Source: Nitrospinota bacterium
GTDB taxonomy: Bacteria; Nitrospinota_A; JADGAW01
Reading direction: 5' to 3'
DNA length: 5,403 nucleotides
Assembly (NCBI GenBank): GCA_015231815.1
Contig: JADGAW010000163.1
Location: 1 to 5,403 of the forward strand
The translations under genes were made by a program, and so were the position numbers. The notes beneath the pieces are model-generated. The model saw only the letters and a list, made by a program, of their open reading frames with translations, was not told the DNA's origin and did not search any database. Within the stretch, counting starts at the first letter, position 1, and each line of letters opens with the position of its first letter. Positions 1 to 5,403 of this stretch are shown here, piece after piece.

Positions 1-338
1 ACCGGCATTGCAGAATTTCCTCAAGCAGGGAAATAGCGGCTGTTAATCAGGAAGGAAAAAGTTTCAGAACAAAACACCTGTTTCTTAAACACCTTCCTTC
101 AAGCTATTCCTGTGGAAGAATGTTCATTGCAATTCCAAAGAAAATCTGTAAATTGTCTGTTGATAGAAACCGATATAAAAGATTAATCAGAGAAGCTTTC
201 CGTTTAAATAAAAAGCTCTTTAAGGGGCTTGATATAAAAGTGAGTATCAACGGTAGAGCGGAAAAAGATGATTTGACCTTTTATAACCTTCAAAAGGACA
301 TTATTTTTGCTGCGAAAAATATTAATAGCTCCGGCTAG
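1..338 (+). CDS. rnpA: Ribonuclease P protein component, 5'-truncated by window edge
   Basis: RnpA is the small basic protein subunit of RNase P. It binds the catalytic RNA and the 5' leader of precursor tRNAs and helps remove that leader. The reading frame is open to the left edge (first complete codon at 3) and gives 111 visible residues ending at TAG 336-338. Numbering from that codon, the family signature RNRYKRLIREAFR lies at residues 55-67, preceded by the usual core strand (FIAIPKKICK, 41-50). The N-terminal stretch RISSSREIAAVNQEGKSFRT also matches the family's start region, so only a few codons should be missing. The ATG at 120-122 is internal (residue 40): starting there would delete the first helix and central strands, and the only other start-like codon upstream in frame is CTG at 78. 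The gene is first in the visible operon and overlaps yidD by 32 nt, a common arrangement. The identification is firm; the true start lies outside the window. Confidence 0.95.
   Translation, partial: RHCRISSSREIAAVNQEGKSFRTKHLFLKHLPSSYSCGRMFIAIPKKICKLSVDRNRYKRLIREAFRLNKKLFKGLDIKVSINGRAEKDDLTFYNLQKDIIFAAKNINSSG
294..298 (+). promoter_or_regulatory. Ribosome binding site for yidD (decides TTG start)
   Basis: AAGGA lies inside the end of rnpA, 8 nt before the TTG at 307. That spacing is ideal and is the main reason for taking the non-ATG codon as the yidD start. No ATG or GTG precedes the conserved region in this frame. Confidence 0.7.
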
Positions 339-519
339 ATTTTACCAGCTTGTTATATCTCCGGTTTTGCCGCCAACTTGCCGTTTTCATCCTTCCTGTT
401 CCCAATACTACATTGATGCAGTTTTAAAATATGGCGTTCTCAAAGGAACCTATCTGGGAATCAAGAGGATATTAAAGTGTAACCCCTTTCACAAGGGTGG
501 TTTTGACTATTTAAAATAA
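307..519 (+). CDS. yidD: Membrane protein insertion efficiency factor YidD
   Basis: YidD is a small inner-membrane-associated protein that assists YidC-dependent membrane-protein insertion; its exact mechanism is not settled. The product is 70 residues, normal for the family. An amphipathic N-terminal helix (about residues 3-20, RKILIAPARFYQLVISPV) is followed by the signature PTCRFHPSCSQYYIDA (23-38). Next comes KYGVLKGTYLGIKRILKCNP (41-60) and a terminal GGFD (64-67). The three family cysteines are present as C25, C31 and C58. The protein ends soon after GGFD, without the longer tail seen in some homologues. Start TTG 307 is chosen for its AAGGA site and because it gives the family's usual N-terminus. 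The gene overlaps the end of rnpA by 32 nt in another frame and ends 9 nt before yidC, consistent with translational coupling and joint action with YidC. Confidence 0.96.
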   Translation: MLRKILIAPARFYQLVISPVLPPTCRFHPSCSQYYIDAVLKYGVLKGTYLGIKRILKCNPFHKGGFDYLK

Positions 520-528
520 CAAACGTTC

Positions 529-2286
529 ATGGAAAAAAGATTAATAATCGCTTTAGTTTCCTCAATCCTCTTTTTTGTTGGATATGATTACTTCGTACTC
601 CAACCATACCGGGCTAATGAAGCACAACAGGTAGAACAACAAAGCGCTACTAAATCTGTAGGAGAACAACAAAACACCATTTCTTCTACAAATACAGAAC
701 AAGTTGTTCAAAAAGATATTAAGCCGGTAGATAAAGAAGTTAAGGTTCAAAATGTCGCTGCCGGAACCATAATTAACGTTGAAACACCACTATTTTCAGC
801 TACATTAGATACTCAGGGAGTTGCAATAAAAGACTTCATCCTCAAAAAATACGACCTTGAGGATGAAAACGGAAAAGTTGGTTTAATAAATCTCATTCAG
901 CAGACAACTAACCAGTTTCCTCTCTCAGTTAAATTTATCGACCAAAGACTGGCATATATAGAAACAGCTAATTTCTCCGTAAATAAAACAAAAATAGACT
1001 TAATCAAATCAGAGAAAGACGAGTTGATATTTGTGTATGAAGATGAAAATATTAAGGTAACAAAAAGTCTGACTTTTCACAGAGACGAATATGTTTTCGA
1101 CTTTAATGTTCAACTTTACCCTAAAAAAGTTTTTGATAAATCCATAATAGTTAATCTTGGCCCTGGAATAGTTAGTGCCGCACATGGATACGATATTTTC
1201 GAATACAATCGAATTGTTTCCTTTATTAATGACAAAAAGGAAACTCTTCATATTGACGATTATGAAAAACCTGTTCAATTTATGGGGAAAATTGACTGGA
1301 TGAGTGTAGCTAACAAATATTTTGCCTCAATTCTTTTACCTGATGCGAAAAACCCACCAAGTGCAATTACCGCAACAATTGACAATTACGGGAAAATGCT
1401 TATAGGCGGATTTCAGTATCTTAATGGAAAAGGAACCGACCCCTCCAATACACAAGTTAGAGTTTATATTGGACCTCAGGACAGCCGTGCTTTTGCTCAA
1501 TATTCTGAAACCCTTGATTACTTAAAAGACTACGGGATTTTTAGTTTCTTTGCCATGCCCCTCTTTAAGTTTCTCACCTTTATTGTCAGCTATACCGGCA
1601 ACTGGGGTTGGTCAATTATTATCCTAACCATATTAATTAAAATTCTTTTCTACCCACTAACGAAAAAGAGCTTTAACTCAATGAAAAGAATGAAGGAACT
1701 TACTCCTCAACTTAAAATTATTCAGGAAAGATATAAGGACGACCGACAGAAGTTAAGCGAAGAGATGATGAGCCTTTACCGTACCAATAAGGTGAATCCA
1801 ATGGGGGGCTGTTTACCTATGATATTACAAATACCGGTATTCATTGCTCTCTATAACGTTCTTCTCGTTTCTATTGAAATTAAAGGAGCTCCGTTTATTT
1901 TATGGATACATGACCTTTCTGTCGCAGATCCTTATTACATCTACCCGGTACTCATGGGTATTTCAATGTTCGTTCAGCAAAAAATATCTCCACCAATGGG
2001 CGACCCGTTGCAGCAAAAAATCATGATGTTTCTTCCCCTAATTTTCACTTTTCTTTTCATGAACTTTCCTGCCGGACTGGTTATTTACTGGGTTGTTAAC
2101 AACGTATTAACCATTTCACAGCAATGGTACATTTACCAGCAAGTAGATACCACCCCTAAAGAGTATAAGTTTAAAGAGGAAAAACCAAAAGAAATTAGTG
2201 CTGAGAAATCATCTGAAACTGCTACCGAACCAACAAAAAAGAAAAAACAGGAAAAGAAAAAAGGTCCCCGCAAAAAAAGGAAGTAA
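529..2286 (+). CDS. yidC: Membrane protein insertase YidC (Oxa1/Alb3 family, long diderm form)
   Basis: YidC inserts membrane proteins into the inner membrane, alone or with SecYEG. The product is 585 residues. Residues 5-24 form the N-terminal anchor, followed by a Q/T/K-rich linker (to about 78) and a periplasmic P1 domain (about 80-330). The conserved core begins near 335: TM2 about 352-376, a charged cytoplasmic hairpin (378-422), then VNPMGGCLPMILQIPVFIALY opening TM3 at 422, WIHDLSVADPYYIYP (459-473) before TM4, QQKIMMFLPLIFTFLF (495-510) as TM5, and FPAGLVIYWVVNNVLTI (513-529) as TM6. K371 sits where E. coli has groove residue R366, keeping the positive charge. The tail is very basic (KKKKQEKKKGPRKKRK, 570-585), of the kind linked in some species to ribosome contact. 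ATG 529 follows yidD by 9 nt with no clear Shine-Dalgarno, so translation probably depends on coupling to yidD. No jag follows; mnmE does, after 3 nt. Confidence 0.99.
   Translation: MEKRLIIALVSSILFFVGYDYFVLQPYRANEAQQVEQQSATKSVGEQQNTISSTNTEQVVQKDIKPVDKEVKVQNVAAGTIINVETPLFSATLDTQGVAIKDFILKKYDLEDENGKVGLINLIQQTTNQFPLSVKFIDQRLAYIETANFSVNKTKIDLIKSEKDELIFVYEDENIKVTKSLTFHRDEYVFDFNVQLYPKKVFDKSIIVNLGPGIVSAAHGYDIFEYNRIVSFINDKKETLHIDDYEKPVQFMGKIDWMSVANKYFASILLPDAKNPPSAITATIDNYGKMLIGGFQYLNGKGTDPSNTQVRVYIGPQDSRAFAQYSETLDYLKDYGIFSFFAMPLFKFLTFIVSYTGNWGWSIIILTILIKILFYPLTKKSFNSMKRMKELTPQLKIIQERYKDDRQKLSEEMMSLYRTNKVNPMGGCLPMILQIPVFIALYNVLLVSIEIKGAPFILWIHDLSVADPYYIYPVLMGISMFVQQKISPPMGDPLQQKIMMFLPLIFTFLFMNFPAGLVIYWVVNNVLTISQQWYIYQQVDTTPKEYKFKEEKPKEISAEKSSETATEPTKKKKQEKKKGPRKKRK
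2277..2283 (+). promoter_or_regulatory. Ribosome binding site for mnmE (decides TTG start)
   Basis: AAGGAAG forms the last coding bases of yidC, immediately before its TAA. The AGGA core ends 8 nt before the TTG at 2290. Because yidC and mnmE share a reading frame, the yidC stop at 2284-2286 rules out any earlier mnmE start, so this site and TTG 2290 define the gene. Confidence 0.8.
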
Positions 2287-2289
2287 ACC

Positions 2290-3651
2290 TTGGAAACCAT
2301 TGTTGCCCTCGCAACCTTTCCCTCATCCTCTGCATCCCTGAATGTCATACGTATATCTGGTGCAGAAAGTAAACGTATTATTACCGAATTATTCATCCCC
2401 AAAACCAAAAAAGAACTTTCTCATAACCTTATACGTTATGGATATATCCACGACCCAAAAGAAGGTATAAATATTGACGACATTGTATTGCTTCCTTATT
2501 TTGCTCCAAAAAGTTACACCGGGGAAGACCTTTTTGAAATCATCTGTCACGGCGGCAACTTTATCTATAAAAAAATTATTTCTCTTTTTATTCAGCATGG
2601 AGCAAGAGCAGCAGAACATGGAGAATTTACCCGGAGAGCTTTTGCAAACAATAAAATAGACCTTACGCAGGCAGAGGCAATTAACGATATTGTTAACTCG
2701 GAAAATGATGTATATCTGGAGCTTGCCCGAAAAAACCTTGACGGGGCATTTAATAAGGAAATCAGCCAGATAAGGAATTTACTTATTGACCTTGTTGCTG
2801 AATTTGAAACATCAATTAATTTCCCTGAAGATGTTGAAGTACATGTTGACGGAAAAAAAATTGATGGCGTATTGAGTGCCGTAACGGAACTTCTGAATCA
2901 ATCTGCTTTTAACGAAGATATCCATATAGAGGATGTTCTTATTCTCGGAGAACCAAATGTTGGAAAATCCTCCCTTCTTAACTGTCTTCTTGGACAGGAG
3001 AAATCAATCGTCACCGATATCTCTGGAACAACAAGAGATTTAATTGAGCATAAAGTTGAAATTTCCGGCATTAAGCTTAACCTGATTGACACCGCAGGAA
3101 TTAAACGAAACTCTCAAGATATTGTGGAAACCATTGGAATTAATAAGGCACTGGATAAGATATCCCACGCTAACACCATCTTATTTATGCTGGATGCCAC
3201 ACAACCAATTGATATTACAAAGTTTCAGGAGATTTACACCTCCTATCTGAAAGATATTCAGGCAGAGGTTATTTTTGTTCTTAATAAGATAGATATTTCT
3301 TCTGGTTTTGACCTGTCATTTCTCCCAAAGAAAAAACAATGTATTCAAATTTCAGCAAAAAATGAACAAAATATTCAGGAACTGAAGAATGCCATCTCTG
3401 CCTCCATAAAACATACAGCAGAAGAGGTACTCGGGAAGTCATTTCTTATTAATATGCGCCAAAAGGAACTTATTGAAAAATGTATTAACGAACTTCAGCA
3501 ATCGAAAAAGGCTTGTGATACCGGAGAGTTTGAGGAAGTAGTGGTGAACTTTCTCAACAAAGCCCAGTCCCACCTCGAAAAAATTATTGGTTCAATTACC
3601 GATGAAGAGGTTCTTGACCAAATTTTTTCCTCTTTCTGTATAGGGAAATAG
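2290..3651 (+). CDS. mnmE: tRNA uridine-5-carboxymethylaminomethyl(34) synthesis GTPase MnmE
   Basis: MnmE (TrmE) works with MnmG to build the cmnm5 group on wobble uridine 34 of certain tRNAs, using GTP hydrolysis and a folate-derived one-carbon unit. The product is 453 residues, the usual length. The N-terminal folate-binding/dimerisation domain opens with METIVALATFPSSSASLNVI and carries YTGEDLFEIICHGG (76-89) and EFTRRAFANNKIDLTQAEA (112-130). The inserted G domain has G1 GEPNVGKSS (220-228, with K+-loop type N223), G2 GTTRD (246-250), G3 DTAG (267-270), G4 NKID (332-335) and G5 SAK (355-357). The C-terminus is FCIGK, with C450 matching the conserved family cysteine. The start is TTG 2290, 3 nt after the yidC stop and in the same frame. 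The stop TAG 3649-3651 directly abuts the stop of the convergent map gene. Confidence 0.99.
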   Translation: METIVALATFPSSSASLNVIRISGAESKRIITELFIPKTKKELSHNLIRYGYIHDPKEGINIDDIVLLPYFAPKSYTGEDLFEIICHGGNFIYKKIISLFIQHGARAAEHGEFTRRAFANNKIDLTQAEAINDIVNSENDVYLELARKNLDGAFNKEISQIRNLLIDLVAEFETSINFPEDVEVHVDGKKIDGVLSAVTELLNQSAFNEDIHIEDVLILGEPNVGKSSLLNCLLGQEKSIVTDISGTTRDLIEHKVEISGIKLNLIDTAGIKRNSQDIVETIGINKALDKISHANTILFMLDATQPIDITKFQEIYTSYLKDIQAEVIFVLNKIDISSGFDLSFLPKKKQCIQISAKNEQNIQELKNAISASIKHTAEEVLGKSFLINMRQKELIEKCINELQQSKKACDTGEFEEVVVNFLNKAQSHLEKIIGSITDEEVLDQIFSSFCIGK

Positions 3652-4413
3652 TTACTTGAAGATATTTTCGCTGAGAACTATTGGGTCGCCATCAGTTACG
3701 GCAACGGAATGCTCGAAGTGAGCAGAAAGTTTACGGTCTTTTGTTACGACAGTCCATTTATCATTAAGAACTTTAACATTGCCAGTTCCGAGGTTAACCA
3801 TTGGTTCAATGGCAATAACCAGACCTGGTTGCAAAAGAATTCCACTACTTTTTTCACCCATATTGGAAACCTGAGGCTCTTCATGGGGCGAACGCCCTAT
3901 TCCATGCCCAACAAAATCAATAACAATTCCATAACCATGCTCTTCTGCAAGAGTCTGTATTGCGTTTGAGACATCACCAAGTCGTTTCCCTGCTCTACAA
4001 TTATCTATCGCAGCATAGAGACACTGTTCTGTTACTTCAAGAAGTTTTTGAACTTTTTCAGAGACCTTACCAACGGGAATGGTTCTCGCAGAATCACCAC
4101 ATAATCCTTCAAAACGACAACCTGTGTCAATGCTGACAATATCACCATCTTTTATTCTTCGTTTTTTAGAGGGAATTCCATGAACAACTTCCTCGTTTAA
4201 TGAAATACAAAGAGCTGATGGAAAACCTTTGTATCCTTTAAATGTTGGGTCTCCCCCATTCTCTCTTATTGTTGCTTCACAAATTGAGTCTAATTCGTAG
4301 GTGGAAATTCCCGGCTTGATGTTTTTTTCAACTGCATTAAGAGCCTTTACAACAATTTCATTGGCTTTTTTCATAATGGCTATTTCTGAAGGAGATTTTA
4401 AGGTAATAGCCAT
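3652..4413 (-). CDS. map: Methionine aminopeptidase, type I
   Basis: Map removes the N-terminal methionine from new proteins when the second residue is small; it is a cytosolic dinuclear-metal enzyme. The product is 253 residues, typical of the short type Ia bacterial form without an N-terminal extension. All five metal ligands are visible: D96 (SIDTGCR), D107 (CGDSAR), H170 (GHGIGR), E203 (AIEPM) and E234 (HFEHS). The substrate-contacting H79 (VVHGIP) and H177 (PHEEPQ) are also present. The ATG start is supported by AAGAGG 8 nt upstream. The gene is last in the minus-strand secY-adk-map block, 95 nt after adk, and infA does not follow. Its TAA touches the mnmE TAG with no intergenic base, so both transcripts, if they terminate beyond the stop, must run into the opposite gene. 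Confidence 0.99.
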   Translation of the reverse strand: MAITLKSPSEIAIMKKANEIVVKALNAVEKNIKPGISTYELDSICEATIRENGGDPTFKGYKGFPSALCISLNEEVVHGIPSKKRRIKDGDIVSIDTGCRFEGLCGDSARTIPVGKVSEKVQKLLEVTEQCLYAAIDNCRAGKRLGDVSNAIQTLAEEHGYGIVIDFVGHGIGRSPHEEPQVSNMGEKSSGILLQPGLVIAIEPMVNLGTGNVKVLNDKWTVVTKDRKLSAHFEHSVAVTDGDPIVLSENIFK

Positions 4414-4421
4414 GAGATTAG

Positions 4422-4427
4422 CCTCTT
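4422..4427 (-). promoter_or_regulatory. Ribosome binding site for map
   Basis: On the minus strand AAGAGG precedes the map ATG by 8 nt. It is a good Shine-Dalgarno match at standard spacing and supports the ATG at 4413-4411 as the start. Confidence 0.7.
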
Positions 4428-4454
4428 ATTTATTGTGGACATTGAAGGATTGGT

Positions 4455-4487
4455 CTTTAAACACTTTGGCAAAACTACAGTTTAAAG
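4455..4487. repeat. Inverted repeat in the adk-map gap
   Basis: CTTTAAAC (4455-4462) and GTTTAAAG (4480-4487) are perfect 8-base inverted copies separated by 17 nt, within the 95-nt gap 4414-4508. In RNA they could form a stem of mostly A-U pairs. No U-run follows on the minus strand, so a classic intrinsic terminator is unlikely. It could be a weak processing or protein-binding site, or chance in an AT-rich gap. I saw no convincing -35/-10 pair for a map promoter in the rest of the gap. Confidence 0.4.
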
Positions 4488-4508
4488 CTCTTACAACGAT
4501 GAGTGTTA

Positions 4509-5147
4509 TTACAGATGCTTATCGAGGGTTGCATTAATTTCAGATATTTCTTTGTCTGAATCAATTGCAATTAATATTTCGCTGTAATGATCTCTAATTG
4601 GTCCGGCAGTTTCTTCATAAACCTTATTTCTGTTCAGAATAGTTTCCTTATTATCGTCTGCTCTTCTAAAAAGGTCGCTGCCGCAAGCATCACATTTTCC
4701 CTTAACTTTTGGTTTCTTGAATTCTTCATGATAGCCTGCACCACAGGAAGTATTAGAACAGTTCAACCGTCCAAGTAATCTCTTTAAAAGGTTTTCTTCG
4801 CTTACCCTGAAATCAAATACTCTGTCAATTGAATGACCAAACTCCTGCAGCATACTGTCTAATGCAATTGATTGTTCTTTATTTCGTGGAAAACCGTCAA
4901 GAATATATCCGTTTTGACAGTCACTTTCCTGAATTCTGTCCCGTATAATGCCAATAACGATTTCGTCCGTTACCAAATCGCCCCGATTCATATATTCCTG
5001 AGCTTTTAATCCATATTCTGTTTTATTTGCAACTGCTTCTCTAAGAATATTTCCCGTAGAAATTTGTGGGACGTTGATTTTTTTTACGATATATGCTGCC
5101 TGAGTTCCTTTTCCCGCCCCCGGTGGTCCTAAAAGTATTATATTCAT
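4509..5147 (-). CDS. adk: Adenylate kinase with four-cysteine LID
   Basis: Adk interconverts ATP + AMP and 2 ADP in the cytosol. The product is 212 residues, the long-LID form. The P-loop is GPPGAGKGT (7-15). The AMP site includes TGNILREAV (31-39; N33 where many homologues have Asp, R36) and DGFPRNKEQ (84-92; R88). Other catalytic arginines correspond to R127 (GRLNC), R162 (RRADD) and R173 (LNRNKVY). The LID (about 127-165) carries C130, C135, C152 and C155, followed by the RADD segment. This is the zinc-type arrangement, but the first pair is CX4C rather than the usual CX2C. E. coli-type enzymes lack these cysteines. The ATG follows the secY stop with no gap (TAAATG), with AAGGG 7 nt upstream inside secY, which indicates tight coupling. 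The order secY-adk-map is the standard end of the spc operon. Confidence 0.99.
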   Translation of the reverse strand: MNIILLGPPGAGKGTQAAYIVKKINVPQISTGNILREAVANKTEYGLKAQEYMNRGDLVTDEIVIGIIRDRIQESDCQNGYILDGFPRNKEQSIALDSMLQEFGHSIDRVFDFRVSEENLLKRLLGRLNCSNTSCGAGYHEEFKKPKVKGKCDACGSDLFRRADDNKETILNRNKVYEETAGPIRDHYSEILIAIDSDKEISEINATLDKHL

Positions 5148-5403
5148 TTACCTACCCTTTATTTTCCCGCTGCTTAAAAAACCTTTGTAATGACGCGTAA
5201 CCATGTACGACTCGATTTGTGCCATGGTATCCATTGCCACACCAACAACAATCAGTAAACCTGTTCCACCAAAATAAAAGGGAACATTCATAAATCGAAT
5301 TAAGTAATCAGGTATTATACAGACAATTGAAAGATAAATTGCTCCGCCAAAAGTCAAACGGGTGAGAATATAGTCAATTCTCTGCGCTGTTCTTCTACCC
5401 GGT
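5148..5403 (-). CDS. secY: Protein translocase subunit SecY, C-terminal part only
   Basis: SecY is the channel-forming subunit of the SecYEG translocon in the inner membrane. Only the last 84 codons are present; the 5' part lies beyond the right edge. The visible protein starts PGRRTAQRIDYILTRLT, matching the PG...T..YI..VLTRLT segment before TM9. TM9 follows (about GGAIYLSIVCIIPDYLI), then VPFYFGGTGLLIVVGVAMDT, the well-conserved loop and TM10. The cytoplasmic tail ends QIESYMVTRHYKGFLSSGKIKGR. In-frame TTG or ATG codons here are internal, not starts. The TAA at 5150-5148 is followed at once by the adk ATG. Upstream genes outside the window are expected to be spc-operon ribosomal proteins such as rplO, but that cannot be seen here. 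Confidence 0.98.
   Translation of the reverse strand, partial: PGRRTAQRIDYILTRLTFGGAIYLSIVCIIPDYLIRFMNVPFYFGGTGLLIVVGVAMDTMAQIESYMVTRHYKGFLSSGKIKGR
5155..5159 (-). promoter_or_regulatory. Ribosome binding site for adk, inside secY
   Basis: On the minus strand AAGGG lies within the last codons of secY, 7 nt before the adk ATG. Ribosomes finishing secY would sit on this site, fitting coupled translation of secY and adk. Confidence 0.6.

Noticed and set aside
1009..1278. Open frame of 89 codons on the minus strand inside yidC
   Set aside because: It lies wholly antisense to the well-supported periplasmic domain of YidC, shows no family features and has no operon context. It is a shadow frame.
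2133..2408. Open frame of 91 codons on the minus strand across the yidC/mnmE junction
   Set aside because: Its F-rich run is just the complement of the lysine-rich YidC tail, and both plus-strand genes are certain.
2863..2870. A8 run in mnmE as a possible frameshift or sequencing error
   Set aside because: The frame stays intact on both sides and the G domain that follows is complete, so there is no disruption to explain.
3604..3636. AAGAGG/CCTCTT hairpin near the end of mnmE as a terminator
   Set aside because: The stem is 6 bp with an 18-nt loop and lies inside the coding sequence. On the map transcript it is not followed by a U-run, so it does not meet intrinsic-terminator criteria.
3709..3969. 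Open frame of 86 codons on the plus strand inside map
   Set aside because: It is antisense to the catalytic core of Map, including metal ligands, and has no recognisable motif.
4414..4508. Sigma-70 promoter for map in the adk-map gap
   Set aside because: Candidate hexamers such as TTGCCA or TTGTAA have no acceptable -10 at 16-18 nt spacing, and a -10 near CAATAA would place the transcript start on the ribosome site.
4301..4537. Open frame on the plus strand covering the map start and the adk-map gap
   Set aside because: It overlaps the certain map N-terminus and the adk end on the other strand, and I saw no family resemblance. It does not explain the gap.
1..5403. An undescribed defence, mobile or secondary-metabolism system
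   Set aside because: Every gene belongs to a well-known core family with intact key residues. There are no repeat arrays, integrase or transposase genes, unusual composition blocks or unassigned genes.

Overview
This window is a compact, AT-rich stretch of bacterial core chromosome, almost entirely coding. It holds seven protein genes, all recognisable, in two convergent blocks. I found no mobile element, CRISPR array, tRNA or rRNA gene, integron or unfamiliar gene. The organism is probably a diderm (Gram-negative type) bacterium, because YidC is the long form with a single N-terminal anchor and a periplasmic domain of about 300 residues. The adenylate kinase has a four-cysteine (zinc-type) LID, which is common in Firmicutes, Desulfobacterota and other deep lineages but absent from E. 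coli. Together with the low GC content this suggests a low-GC diderm outside the Gammaproteobacteria, of the Desulfobacterota/Deferribacterota kind. That placement is an inference; the sequence alone does not fix the phylum.

Left block, plus strand, 1-3651: rnpA (5' end cut by the window edge) - yidD - yidC - mnmE. This is the familiar rpmH-rnpA-yidD-yidC-(jag)-mnmE cluster, usually near the chromosomal origin, here without a jag gene. The genes are packed as an operon: yidD overlaps rnpA by 32 nt, yidC follows yidD by 9 nt, and mnmE follows yidC by 3 nt. yidD and mnmE appear to start at TTG, each 8 nt after a good Shine-Dalgarno sequence.

Right block, minus strand, 5403-3652: secY (C-terminal 84 codons only) - adk - map. 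This is the tail of the spc ribosomal-protein operon. The secY stop directly abuts the adk start, and a 95-nt gap, the longest non-coding stretch in the window, separates adk from map. Instead of continuing into infA/rpmJ/rpsM, as in many genomes, the block ends at map, whose stop codon touches the mnmE stop codon tail to tail.

Functionally the genes are housekeeping: tRNA 5' maturation (RnpA), tRNA wobble-uridine modification (MnmE), membrane-protein insertion and export (YidD, YidC, SecY), removal of the initiator methionine (Map) and adenylate balance (Adk). The points worth a second look are modest: the junction of two core clusters with zero spacing and no visible terminator, a CX4C variant in the Adk LID, Lys at the YidC groove position plus a very basic YidC tail, and an inverted repeat upstream of map. 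I do not see evidence for a previously undescribed system here.
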